DNA from: an uncultured Pseudomonadota bacterium
GTDB taxonomy: Bacteria; Pseudomonadota; Alphaproteobacteria; RF32; CAG-239
Length of the DNA stretch: 53,426 nucleotides
NCBI GenBank assembly: GCA_949290295.1
Contig: CASERH010000005.1
Coordinates: forward strand, 1 to 53,426
Direction of reading: 5' to 3'
Below the pieces are notes generated by a model. It was not told where the DNA came from, did not search any database, and worked only from the letters and a program-made list of their open reading frames with translations. The position numbers and the translations under genes were made by a program. Positions 35,854 through 43,445 of the stretch are shown piece by piece. Within the stretch, counting starts at the first letter, position 1. Each line of letters starts with the position of its first letter.

Positions 35854-36897
35854 ATGAGCAGAAAAATGAAATCTAAAGATATAGAAACACTAATTTATTT
35901 AGCAATTATTGCCTCTCCTATATATGGCATATATTTACTATTTCAAAATTATGGCGGTATGATTGGATATAGTATTGCATTTCTACTTATTTGTATTTCT
36001 TTAGTTTATATTTTAGTCTTTATCTTTGAGTATTTCTATTATAAAAGTGAGAAGTTTTTAGCAATCAAAAATAGCATCAAAGAAAATACTCTAAAATGTA
36101 ATGAACTTAATGCTCATATAGAGGAATTAAAACAAGTTTCGCTAGTCAAAAACACTGTAGATTACGGTGTTGCAAATTATAACGATAATAGCAAATATAA
36201 ATACCAAAGAAAAGAATTAGAAAAAATCAAATCAAGTCCTAATATATATAATTGCTCGCTTTCTATATGTAAAGGGGCTCAAGAACAACCCTTTAAATAC
36301 TTATGTAAATATTTTAACATAAAAGCTGATGAAGATACATTATCTAATATTGAAAGTGTATTTAATGATTTCTCCGCAGCAGAACAAGGTAAAATTTTAT
36401 TAAAAAAAGAAAGAACAGATATTTTAGATAGTATACAAAATAAACTACCTAGCTTTCTTTTGAAATTCCGTCAAAAAAAATTGATTAAAAAGCTAGGATT
36501 TGACGATATAGATTTTAATGACTATTACTTTCCTAAATATACATTTAATTATGTTAGTGCTGGCGGAAATAGTTCAATGTCTTGTGATATATTATTAAAC
36601 CTCGAAAATTTAGAAAAATTTATATTATATTTATCTAATATTATTAAATTTAAAAAAAGTATTGCTGGTCAGAGAATGTTAATGACATCATCTTTACGAG
36701 AAAAAATAAAAAAAAGAGATAAATATAAATGTAAGCATTGTGGCATTTCAGTAGCACAAGAACCAAATCTACTCTTAGAAATAGACCATATTGTTCCTCT
36801 ATCAAAAGGAGGAATTACATCCGAAGATAATTTACAAACACTTTGTTGGAGATGTAATCGGAAAAAAGGAAATAAAATTTTAAGTAATGAAAACTAA
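35854..36897 (+). CDS. two-TM membrane-anchored HNH endonuclease
   Basis: A 347-aa protein with two N-terminal membrane helices (about 14-34 and 39-61), a Lys/Asn-rich middle with no recognised fold, and a C-terminal HNH nuclease domain: zinc Cys pairs CKHC (293-296) and CWRC (331-334), the catalytic LEIDHIVPL (D311, H312), and N326 in NLQTLC. A membrane-tethered nuclease fits a defence or abortive-infection effector better than a homing enzyme, but no partner is seen. Its base and codon use is strongly AT-biased compared with the SUF operon, suggesting transfer. GAGGA ribosome site before ATG 35854. The gene lies between tRNA 3'-end copy E and repeat A. Confidence 0.8.
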   Translation: MSRKMKSKDIETLIYLAIIASPIYGIYLLFQNYGGMIGYSIAFLLICISLVYILVFIFEYFYYKSEKFLAIKNSIKENTLKCNELNAHIEELKQVSLVKNTVDYGVANYNDNSKYKYQRKELEKIKSSPNIYNCSLSICKGAQEQPFKYLCKYFNIKADEDTLSNIESVFNDFSAAEQGKILLKKERTDILDSIQNKLPSFLLKFRQKKLIKKLGFDDIDFNDYYFPKYTFNYVSAGGNSSMSCDILLNLENLEKFILYLSNIIKFKKSIAGQRMLMTSSLREKIKKRDKYKCKHCGISVAQEPNLLLEIDHIVPLSKGGITSEDNLQTLCWRCNRKKGNKILSNEN

Positions 36898-36935
36898 TTT
36901 TTGTTTTCCCACATATTAAGTTTATATGAAAGCTC

Positions 36936-36970
36936 TTTAAAATCATCATAGAAATTAGTCCGATAATTGC
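36936..36970 (+). repeat. 35-bp island repeat, copy A
   Basis: Identical to copy D. Its right part AGTCCGATAATTGC resembles the tRNA-Thr T arm (AGTCCGATTCTTGC), and GCACCATTAAGAAAG follows at 36981, as after the tRNA. It lies downstream of the HNH gene. Confidence 0.92.
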
Positions 36971-36991
36971 ATAGTATCTCGCACCATTAAG

Positions 36992-37018
36992 AAAGGCCTC
37001 CCTTGCGGAGGCTTTTTT
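36992..37018 (+). terminator. terminator after repeat A
   Basis: GCCTCC pairs with GGAGGC around a 5-base loop and is followed by six T. It probably ends the HNH gene transcript and is placed after a tRNA-like CACCA, as at the intact tRNA. Confidence 0.85.
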
Positions 37019-37042
37019 GTTACGATAGCCAGAGAGGGTGTT

Positions 37043-37450
37043 ATGAAAAAAATTATAACGATTATCTATTTATTCTTGTTATCAGGATGCGCAACCGTTA
37101 TGCGCGATAGTAATCAAATCGTTCCCATTCAAGCTAATATTGATGATGTCTACATTGAAATACTTGATGCAAATGGAGCCATTGTCTACTCGGGAAAGAC
37201 ACCTACCACTGTTTGGTTAAAAACATCACGTAAAGGTTATTTTTCTCCTGCAAAATATACAGTTAAAGCCTATAAAGAAGGTTATGTCACCCAATATACT
37301 ACTATTGATTGGCATATCAGTAATTGGTATTGGTTCGGAAATATTGTTTTTGGATATGTTGTGGGATGGTTCTTTGTCGATCCTTTAACAGGAAAAATGT
37401 ATTATCTTGATGATATTGCAACTATAAACATGCCTCTAAAACAAGATTAA
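37043..37450 (+). CDS. lipoprotein of unknown function
   Basis: A 135-aa predicted lipoprotein with lipobox LLSGC (Cys16). The mature part begins with a beta-rich, PEGA-like segment (VYIEILDANGAIVYSGKTPT, TVKAYKEGYVTQY), followed by a Trp/Gly-rich hydrophobic stretch (WYWFGNIVFGYVVGWFF, about 95-111) and ends with a short polar tail. Similar small lipoproteins occur in many Gram-negatives without known function. Good GAGAGGG ribosome site. It forms its own unit between repeat A and tRNA 3'-end copy F. Confidence 0.75.
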   Translation: MKKIITIIYLFLLSGCATVMRDSNQIVPIQANIDDVYIEILDANGAIVYSGKTPTTVWLKTSRKGYFSPAKYTVKAYKEGYVTQYTTIDWHISNWYWFGNIVFGYVVGWFFVDPLTGKMYYLDDIATINMPLKQD

Positions 37451-37492
37451 TTTCTGTTTTATAATTCTTTTTAAGCCAATGGGAATTTACCT

Positions 37493-37512
37493 TCTTGCCA
37501 GTGGCACCATTT
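37493..37512 (+). repeat. tRNA-Thr 3'-end fragment (copy F)
   Basis: TTCTTGCCAGTGGCACCATT repeats the tRNA-Thr 3' end with one change (CAGCGG to CAGTGG). It follows the lipoprotein gene and has no tRNA body to its left. Confidence 0.88.
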
Positions 37513-37701
37513 TTGATATTTCCGACAAATGGGCGGATTTTTTAGATTTTAAAATAGGAAATTTTCAATAATTTATTGGACTCTTTTATATAAGCATTAG
37601 ACATTTTTTGATGAAATAATTCACTTTATAATAAATATCTTTTATTTGACTCTAATACAAATCATATTAGAATTATTATAACTTTTAAAGGAATGATAAT
37701 T

Positions 37702-37932
37702 ATGAAAAAAATTGTATTTATAATGTGTTTTGCACTTTTGGGATGCTCATCTAATAAGTTTCTTTATAAAAATAAAGATGGCATTAACATCTATCAGGCT
37801 AGCTGCAATACTTTAGGTTATTGTTATGAGAAGGCAAATTTTCAATGTAAATCCGGCTTTGAAATTATTGATAAGGTAGTAAACGCCAATAGTGACTTTT
37901 TTTCCATTCAAATAATTTATAAATGCAGGTAG
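37702..37932 (+). CDS. small lipoprotein of unknown function
   Basis: A 76-aa lipoprotein: MKKIVFIMCFALLGCSSNK with lipobox ALLGC, then a short mature chain with five further cysteines (ASCNTLGYCYEKANFQCKSG and a final KCR). The cysteines may form disulfides. I do not recognise the family. ATG 37702 has an AAAGGA site at good distance; ATG 37693 would be too close to it. Very AT-rich, like the rest of the island. Confidence 0.65.
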   Translation: MKKIVFIMCFALLGCSSNKFLYKNKDGINIYQASCNTLGYCYEKANFQCKSGFEIIDKVVNANSDFFSIQIIYKCR

Positions 37933-37964
37933 ATATCTAAGTGTCAATAAAATAGGTGTGTTTG

Positions 37965-38356
37965 ATGAAAAAATATATGTTATTATTTATTGGCTTTTTT
38001 ATGGGATGGACAATGATTGTATTTGCGGATAATTATCTAATACTGATAAAGGAGAGTTATCTGTAGCGCAAGCTTACGTAGTGTTAAAAGGTAATCATAA
38101 TACAATAGAGGGATCAACTAAATTTGCATCTCTAGTTCATTTTATGGCAGGAATGAGAACATATGCTCAATACTATAATATATTGAAAAACACTGGAGAT
38201 AAACAAGATAAAATTGAAGTTTGTTTAGCAGGTCGGAATTTATTGGTATATCAAAATATAATCTTTAAAAATTATGAGGAAGGCAAAACTAAAGGAGAAG
38301 AAAACTTTTCTATAGAATTTTTTAAAGAGTTGGAAAATTGTTCAAACACAAATTAA
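37965..38356 (+). pseudogene. frameshifted small secreted protein
   Basis: A signal peptide (MKKYMLLFIGFFMGWTMIVF, cut after FA) starts at 37965 with an AGGTG ribosome site, but its frame stops at 38064-38066. From about 38030 another frame continues smoothly (NTDKGELSVAQAYVVLKGNH) to a stop at 38354-38356. A single-base change near AATTATCTAAT (about 38026-38036) would restore one protein of about 130 aa. The long frame has no ATG start or signal of its own. A sequencing error is possible. The family is unrecognised. Confidence 0.65.
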
Positions 38357-38385
38357 AAACGATGTTTAACCTTCCTTGTTAATTT

Positions 38386-38420
38386 CTTAAAATCATTATA
38401 AAAATTAGTCCGATAATTGC
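38386..38420 (+). repeat. 35-bp island repeat, copy B
   Basis: Differs from copy A at three positions. It is followed by GCGCATTATTAATAAAAAAGC, a decayed form of the tRNA 3' end and flank, then by a terminator. Confidence 0.92.
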
Positions 38421-38442
38421 ATCGCAAAAGCGCATTATTAAT

Positions 38443-38480
38443 AAAAAAGCACCGCCTTTTTTCAAGCGGTGCTTTTTTTT
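38443..38480. terminator. bidirectional terminator
   Basis: A 13-bp stem (38443-38455 with 38466-38478) with A and T runs on both sides. It separates the broken secreted-protein gene from the convergent ankyrin-like gene. Confidence 0.9.
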
Positions 38481-38985
38481 ATACTTTTTTAGAGGCAAGA
38501 AAGGCTTCCACCTTTTGCATATCTGCCTCTTCTTTCGCTTTTTTTTCAGCTTCAAGAATGGCATCCTGGCGCCTTATTCCAGCTACTCTTGCGTCATGAC
38601 GAGCTTTCTCTATTGCGGCCTCTTCTTCCCTAATTGCCTTAATAGTTTTAGCGCCATAGGATTTCAATAGCTTTGTCACTGCCGGACTCGAACTAATGTC
38701 CAGCAAAGTTCTAGTTTCGTAATGAGAACAGTCACAATACTCTGGAGGATTGCTCCAACCCTCATTAATCCACACCTGAACCTTGGTGTTAGGATCAAGA
38801 CCTTTTTCGAGCAAGTCAATCATCTTATCGATATCAACCTTTTCACAAGCCTCTATCAATTCTTGCTCTTCTTTTTTCTGTCTTTCTGCTTCATTTTTGG
38901 CTCTGTACTTTTTCCAATACGGAAACAGATAAACTACTAGAACCACAGCCAACACTACTACTAAAATGATAAAAATTTTTTCCAT
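38479..38985 (-). CDS. membrane-anchored ankyrin-like protein
   Basis: A 168-aa protein with one N-terminal membrane helix (about 3-24), a charged coil, then a helical pair that reads like ankyrin repeats (ELIEACEKVDIDKMIDLLEKGLDPN, then LLDISSSPAVTKLLKSYGA), and a long Ala/Glu/Lys-rich coiled-coil tail. Between the two repeats lies a Cys/Trp-rich insert. It may tether a protein partner at the inner membrane. It is in opposite orientation to its left neighbours, with repeats B and C on either side. Confidence 0.65.
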   Translation of the reverse strand: MEKIFIILVVVLAVVLVVYLFPYWKKYRAKNEAERQKKEEQELIEACEKVDIDKMIDLLEKGLDPNTKVQVWINEGWSNPPEYCDCSHYETRTLLDISSSPAVTKLLKSYGAKTIKAIREEEAAIEKARHDARVAGIRRQDAILEAEKKAKEEADMQKVEAFLASKKV

Positions 38986-39104
38986 AATTTTACTTTTTTA
39001 ATTTATAATAATATTTTTTATAAAGAATATGTATCACATTTTGAACAAAAGCGCAACACAAAATTTGGACAAAATTGTATCTTTTCAATTTTTATTCTTA
39101 TTTT

Positions 39105-39139
39105 CTTAAAATCATCATAAAAATTAGTCCGATAATTGC
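39105..39139 (+). repeat. 35-bp island repeat, copy C
   Basis: Differs from copy A at two positions. The tRNA-like continuation is lost here; the sequence runs into the 3' end of the fic gene within seven bases. Confidence 0.92.
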
Positions 39140-39145
39140 TTAATC

Positions 39146-39754
39146 TTACATCAGCTTATGGATGTCGTATTCATCATAGCCTTCGTAATAATAACTAACA
39201 TCAATTCCTTTCATGAATACTTCTCTTTCATTAATTCTATCAGTAAGGGCATTTTTTAAGAGATGTTTTATTTCAATATCTTTAATTGGGCTTCTTTCCA
39301 TAGCGGACAGATAGTCGGATTTATCAATTTTATTCCAATCAACCACCATTTTTAGTTCTTTTTTGAAGATTAAATCCAGCCAAATTCGGGTAGCGCGACC
39401 ATTTCCTTCTCTAAAAGGATGAGCTATATTCATTTCAACATATTTTTCAACAATTTCATCAAAGGTTGATTGGGGCATTTTATCTATATGTTTTAAGGCT
39501 TGCTCTAAGTACATAACCGGCGCAAATCTAAAATTTCCTTTAGAAAGATTAACAGTCCGTATTTTTCCGGCAAAATCATAAATATCTTCAAATAAAAATT
39601 TGTGAATCTGCTTCAATCCGGCAAAAGTACCGACTTTAAGAGTATTTATTTTACCACTGTCAAAAAGTTTTTTAGCTTTTTCTTTACTAAGCTTTTCTTC
39701 TATTTTATTCAACTCTAATTGATTGGTGATATTTAACTTATTTTCTAAAACCAT
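39146..39754 (-). CDS. Fic-domain AMP-transferase with C-terminal self-inhibition motif
   Basis: A 202-aa Fic protein. The catalytic motif [12 protein letters not shown] is complete (112-123), with the flap region ([19 protein letters not shown]) before it. SYYYEG (187-192) near the C-terminus fits the inhibitory S/T-xxx-E-G/N motif, which puts it in the single-chain, class III type where the last helix blocks ATP. Such enzymes AMPylate proteins such as gyrase or other targets and act as toxins or regulators. ATG 39754 has a GAGGG site. No antitoxin gene is adjacent, which fits self-inhibition. AT-rich island gene between repeats C and D. Confidence 0.88.
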   Translation of the reverse strand: MVLENKLNITNQLELNKIEEKLSKEKAKKLFDSGKINTLKVGTFAGLKQIHKFLFEDIYDFAGKIRTVNLSKGNFRFAPVMYLEQALKHIDKMPQSTFDEIVEKYVEMNIAHPFREGNGRATRIWLDLIFKKELKMVVDWNKIDKSDYLSAMERSPIKDIEIKHLLKNALTDRINEREVFMKGIDVSYYYEGYDEYDIHKLM

Positions 39755-40104
39755 TATTTCCCTCTTTTTCACGTTTATTTAATTTTAAACATAAAAAACT
39801 AAAAAGCAATTAAGTTTTAATGATAATTATTAGAAATCTAACAATTAATAAGTTCAATTTTATGGTAAAGCTGTTTAAAATCATCATAGAAATTAGTCCG
39901 ATAATTGCTTTAGTCACGCGCACTATTAAAAAAGCTCTTACTCGTAAGCTTATTTCATTCGCTAACTCGTTTCGGTCACCGCTTTGTAACGCTTGTTTCG
40001 CATCGTTTTCTCTTGCTCACGCGCTAACAAATGCGTAATCTGCGTTGACAATAGCCAATTACTTTTGGCTATTATCTGCCTCACCCCAAGGGTGTTTTTT
40101 TTAG
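39755..40104. other. island right edge without genes
   Basis: About 350 bases without a supported gene. It contains repeat D, a decayed tRNA-like GCGCACTATTAAAAAAGC (from about 39921) and a small stem CACCC/GGGTG with an eight-T run at about 40082-40100. Between these is a Thr/Ala-anticodon-free, mildly repetitive stretch with no recognisable element. Confidence 0.6.
39874..39908 (+). repeat. 35-bp island repeat, copy D
   Basis: Identical to copy A. It is followed by GCGCACTATTAAAAAAGC, which differs little from the GCGGCACCATTAAAAAAGC at the end of the intact tRNA-Thr. Confidence 0.92.
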
Positions 40105-40923
40105 TTACCTTAACTCTCTGGCTTGAATGGTGACCGAGATTTTGTGCTTTTGTTTTGGTTGCAGGCGGACAAAAGCATCCCCAACGTTTGATGGTTCCAC
40201 ACACACAAAGTTTTTATATTGCCCGGGGCTCATTTCCGCCAAGTCTTTGGCCGGGTTCCACACAACAGTCGTGTTTGAGTTTTCTTTTTTTATGGAGATT
40301 ATGCGCTTAAATCCTTCATCTATGATGGAAATAGGCTGTGTCTGGCTGATAAAAATAGAATCAAACTCGCCGTTTATGCGCAAATCGTTTTCTTGAGTAT
40401 AAAGATTGCCGTCAAGAGAGTTCTTGTAAGCATGTCCGGCCAAGCCTTTTATTTCAACCTTATCAAGCGAGCTAATGTTAAAATAAGCGTGCAAAGCCTC
40501 GCTAAAATCAAATTCTTCATCGCCATGGTTGGTTGTTTCCAGCGAATATTCAAGCTTGTCGGTGATTTTAATCAAAACTTTTGCCGATGCCTTGAGATTG
40601 TATTTCTCGTCGGGAATTAACGAGAGTTCTGCCTCAATCTTACTTTCATCAACACAAACATTTTTGAGCTGCCAGGTCGAAAGCCGTGCAAACCCGTGGC
40701 GTGGCAGATGATTGTTGAGCTTTTCTTCGGCAAAACGGGGCCAGCAAACGGGAATACCGCCGCGAATGGCCTGAACATTGTCAAATTTATTAAAATCTCC
40801 GAGCCAAAAGATATCATGCTCTTGGTCGGCTGGGCGATAAGATAAGAGATTCCCACCAAAAAGCGCAATCTTGCACTCAGCCAACCTATTGCGTAAAGTA
40901 ACAAAACCATCATCAGTCATCAT
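40105..40923 (-). CDS. D-hexose-6-phosphate mutarotase (YeaD-like)
   Basis: A 272-aa beta-sandwich protein of the aldose-1-epimerase-like YeaD family: RGGIPVCWPRFA, LPRHGFARLSTWQ, the His of ALHAYFN, and VWNPAKDLAEMSPGQYKNFVCVEP near the end. These residues form the sugar-phosphate pocket. It interconverts alpha and beta anomers of glucose-6-phosphate. Single gene; the AGGTG site precedes the start. It marks the return to normal base composition right of the island. Confidence 0.92.
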   Translation of the reverse strand: MMTDDGFVTLRNRLAECKIALFGGNLLSYRPADQEHDIFWLGDFNKFDNVQAIRGGIPVCWPRFAEEKLNNHLPRHGFARLSTWQLKNVCVDESKIEAELSLIPDEKYNLKASAKVLIKITDKLEYSLETTNHGDEEFDFSEALHAYFNISSLDKVEIKGLAGHAYKNSLDGNLYTQENDLRINGEFDSIFISQTQPISIIDEGFKRIISIKKENSNTTVVWNPAKDLAEMSPGQYKNFVCVEPSNVGDAFVRLQPKQKHKISVTIQARELR

Positions 40924-40992
40924 TTTTCACCTTTGTTTTTAGATTAACTTATCAAGATAAAAGTACATTCACTCTAAAACATTAATACAGTT

Positions 40993-41292
40993 TTATTGGG
41001 CCGCGCGCAAGCTGTTGATGATATTTGTGGCAATGTTTTCTGCTTCGCTGTCGATACCGGCAGCCTGCAAAGCCATTTTCTTTAGGCAGGTATTTACGAT
41101 TTCATCTTTGGTCGCGGTTATGTTTTTTGTAAACAAGGTCCCGTTTTTCAATTTTGCTTGCGCCTCACTTAGAGCGCAGGCCTTAAATTTGTCCTCGGCG
41201 GTTGCATTGCTGCTGAGGTTCTTATATTTCTCAAGAGTTGCGCAGCAGCTCAACAAGCCGGCAATAGCCAAAATCAAACAAGCCTTTTTCAT
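40993..41292 (-). CDS. small lipoprotein of unknown function
   Basis: A 99-aa predicted lipoprotein: MKKACLILAIAGLLSCCATL with lipobox LLSC or LSCC, then a helical mature domain (about 60 residues) with two more Cys. ATG 41292 follows an AAAGGA site; the longer reading from 41337 adds a His/Lys-rich non-signal stretch and is rejected. No family recognised. Confidence 0.7.
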   Translation of the reverse strand: MKKACLILAIAGLLSCCATLEKYKNLSSNATAEDKFKACALSEAQAKLKNGTLFTKNITATKDEIVNTCLKKMALQAAGIDSEAENIATNIINSLRAAQ

Positions 41293-41422
41293 AATAAAAT
41301 CCTTTCTTTTGCGATGATGATGAAGTTTACAATTCAAATAGTTTAATTTTAGTAAGAAAAATATTCTTTTTAAAAATTTTTATAGTAAACTGAAAAAAGT
41401 TTTTAAGTTACGGGAACCAGAG

Positions 41423-42217
41423 ATGAAGCTAAAAATAATTTTTGCCAATGTTTTGCAGGGAATGATACACCTTGGTTTTAATGAAAAAAAAGAAAATATT
41501 TTAGGTGGTTTTCACCCGGAAAAATACATTGAATATTTTTCTGCTTCCAAACCAGATATTTTATGTTTGGCAGAAAGTGTGATAGATGATGGGAATGGCA
41601 ACAGTTCCTTTATTGCCGAGTTATCAAAAAGATGCGATTTGCCGTATTATAAAAATTTACCGGGAGAAAAGGCCTGGTTGGTGAAAGATAAGTTTTACGG
41701 ATTATCCATTTGTTCAAAATTTCCTTTTTTAGAATATGAGGTATCAAAATTAGCCAATCCCAAAATTGAGACCATCCGCCCGAATGGCGAGCATTGGATT
41801 ATGCACGATAAATATATCCAAAAAGTATCTTTAGAGTTAGAACAAGGAAAATCTGTTAAGATAATAAACACACATATGTTTCCGTTTCAGCACTTTGGCA
41901 AGCATTTTTGGGATGACGAGTTTGCCTCCTATCGTCGTCAATGGGCAAAAATGCTCGCTTCAGAAGATGAGCTTTCGATTGTGGCTGGAGATTTTAATAC
42001 GGTCGATATCACAATTTCTGATGCGTTTCCGGAACTCCAAATCGGAGATAAGCTGCAATCGATAGTTTCTTACGACGGTCAAAAATATCAACCCAAATAT
42101 CCTTATGCAACTCAAATAGAATATATTTTGACCACTAAAGATTTTAAGGTTTTGTCAGCCAAAGAAGATATGTGTTTTTCTGACCATCCCTTTTTAATTG
42201 CCGAAGTGGAAGTTTGA
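41423..42217 (+). CDS. endonuclease/exonuclease/phosphatase-family protein
   Basis: A 264-aa EEP-superfamily protein: an FANVLQG start where EEP enzymes have their Asn, ILCLAESV for the metal Glu, INTHMF, VAGDFNTVD with the catalytic Asp/Asn, and the final SDHPFLIAEV with the Asp-His pair. All metal and catalytic residues appear present. The substrate (DNA, RNA, phosphoinositide or other phosphoester) cannot be told. No signal peptide, so probably cytoplasmic. It is followed 59 bases later by the Nudix gene. Confidence 0.85.
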   Translation: MKLKIIFANVLQGMIHLGFNEKKENILGGFHPEKYIEYFSASKPDILCLAESVIDDGNGNSSFIAELSKRCDLPYYKNLPGEKAWLVKDKFYGLSICSKFPFLEYEVSKLANPKIETIRPNGEHWIMHDKYIQKVSLELEQGKSVKIINTHMFPFQHFGKHFWDDEFASYRRQWAKMLASEDELSIVAGDFNTVDITISDAFPELQIGDKLQSIVSYDGQKYQPKYPYATQIEYILTTKDFKVLSAKEDMCFSDHPFLIAEVEV

Positions 42218-42276
42218 GCAAACAACAGGTGTCAATAAGTTGGAAATTAATTTGGTATTAGGCAAAAGGAAAATTT

Positions 42277-42777
42277 ATGGAAACATGGGATTTGTATGAT
42301 GAGGTAGGCAAGATTATCGGTTCTCATATCAGGGGAAGAGAGATTCCGGCAGGAGCGTATCACTTGGTTGTGCATGTTTGGATAAAAAATTCAAAAGGAC
42401 AATATCTGATTTCCAAACGCGCGGCCTCAAGAAAAGTCAATCCGCTGATGTATGAATGCGTGGGAGGCTCTGTTTTGCAAGGAGAAACGAGCCTGCAGGG
42501 TGCCCTGCGCGAGGTTAAAGAAGAAGTGGGGATAGATCTTTTGCTGCAACAGGGAAGAAAGGTTTTTTCTAAAAAAAGAGATGTTGTTGACGGCAAACGG
42601 TTTGGCGACATCTTAGACGTTTGGCTTTTTGAATATAACGGCGAAGTAACTTTGAGCAATGCCACCACTCAAGAGGTTGCGGAAACAAGTTGGCTTTATC
42701 CTCAAGAAATAAGGTCTCTATACCAAAATCACCAATTGGTTTGGACCTTGGGGTATTTTTTTGATGAGATCGCTTAA
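42277..42777 (+). CDS. Nudix hydrolase
   Basis: A 166-aa Nudix protein with a perfect Nudix box from G64 to I86 (G-x5-E-x7-REVKEEVGI). The fold begins at about residue 25. The N-terminal WDLYDEVGKIIG part resembles the YfcD/isopentenyl-isomerase-like branch. It hydrolyses a nucleoside-diphosphate derivative; the substrate is unknown. AAAGGA ribosome site, probably in one transcript with the preceding gene. Confidence 0.92.
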   Translation: METWDLYDEVGKIIGSHIRGREIPAGAYHLVVHVWIKNSKGQYLISKRAASRKVNPLMYECVGGSVLQGETSLQGALREVKEEVGIDLLLQQGRKVFSKKRDVVDGKRFGDILDVWLFEYNGEVTLSNATTQEVAETSWLYPQEIRSLYQNHQLVWTLGYFFDEIA

Positions 42778-43091
42778 AATAAAAAAATCATCAAGCATCA
42801 GCCGAAAGCCGGGGTTTGACAAAAACAGCTATGGAAGTGTAGGTAAAAGCCTAAAGACAAAGAAACCCGCTGCAAATTTTTAGGCGAAATTTTATCTTGC
42901 CAAAAGAGACAAAAAATGATATATTGATAATCAAGATTTTGCCAAAAGAGACAAAAAATGATATATTGATAATCAAGATTAAAGTTTATGTTCTATTATT
43001 GGGTTTGGGCACAGTCATAAAGATTGTTTCCGATAATAGAATTCACCAAAAGAAAGATTGCCCGGTCTTTCTGATAAAAATTCAAAACAAT
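42778..43091. other. spacer with possible structured RNA and a tandem repeat
   Basis: About 310 bases. The left part (about 42800-42872) can fold with a closing GGGTTT/AAACCC stem and an AGG/CCT hairpin inside; it matches no riboswitch I know. The right part holds a 42-bp tandem repeat. A continuous frame runs from TTG 42897 into the next gene, but lacks a ribosome site. Confidence 0.45.
42897..42980 (+). repeat. 42-bp tandem repeat, two copies
   Basis: Two perfect adjacent copies (42897-42938 and 42939-42980). The length is a multiple of three, and both copies read PKETKNDILIIKI in the frame of the downstream gene. Confidence 0.95.
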
Positions 43092-43370
43092 ATGGAAACG
43101 ATTATCAATCGGAAGAGTTTCAAAAACGTTGAAGCATTTCTGAGAATGGATGTAAACGGAGAAATTTTCGTTGATTGTAAGTTTTACGACGGCTGGAAAT
43201 CATACCCTGGCCCGTCGGTCAGCCTTTCTCTTCGGCCCACGCCGGCGTTGATGGCAGAGATCCGTCAGCGAGGCACCTGGGCAGCCCCGATGTCCCCCGA
43301 GCTTGAGCAGTTTGCCCGAGCCGCTTGGACAGAGGCTGCAGAAAAAAGTTCATGGTTCCGGAATGAATAA
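43092..43370 (+). CDS. small protein of unknown function
   Basis: A 92-aa protein from ATG 43092 (METIINRKSFKNVEAFLRMD). It has a beta-rich N-terminal half and a helical C-terminal half with MSPELEQFARAAWTEAAEKS. The C-terminal half is rich in Arg/Pro/Ala and GC-richer than the region before it. The start lacks a clear ribosome site. A longer form from TTG 42897 would add a repeat and a hydrophobic stretch (VYVLLLGLGTVIKI), so a membrane-anchored version is possible. Family not recognised. A terminator follows. Confidence 0.5.
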   Translation: METIINRKSFKNVEAFLRMDVNGEIFVDCKFYDGWKSYPGPSVSLSLRPTPALMAEIRQRGTWAAPMSPELEQFARAAWTEAAEKSSWFRNE

Positions 43371-43387
43371 AACCGGAACCGGAAAAC

Positions 43388-43423
43388 AAAACGCTCACCA
43401 CACCAGACGTGGAGAGCGTTTTT
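43388..43423 (+). terminator. terminator
   Basis: AACGCTC-A-CCAC pairs with GTGG-A-GAGCGTT and is followed by a T-rich run. It ends the preceding small gene and faces the convergent DUF486 gene. Confidence 0.8.
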
Positions 43424-43445
43424 GATTTTTAAAAACATAAAGCCC

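Noticed and set aside
36936..39908. Four regularly placed 35-bp repeats as a CRISPR array
   Set aside because: Spacing is 0.7-1.5 kb with genes between copies and no cas genes; better explained by tRNA-end-derived junctions.
36936..40030. Integron cassette array with attC sites
   Set aside because: The repeats lack attC-type inverted core sites, genes are in both orientations and no integron integrase is present; the tRNA similarity points to a tRNA-targeted process.
42800..42872. Riboswitch upstream of the small unknown gene
   Set aside because: The possible fold matches no riboswitch class I recognise and the downstream gene has no metabolic role; left as an unproven structure.
42897..43091. 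N-terminal extension of the 43092 gene from TTG
   Set aside because: Frame is open but without a ribosome site and made largely of a tandem repeat; the ATG at 43092 is safer.
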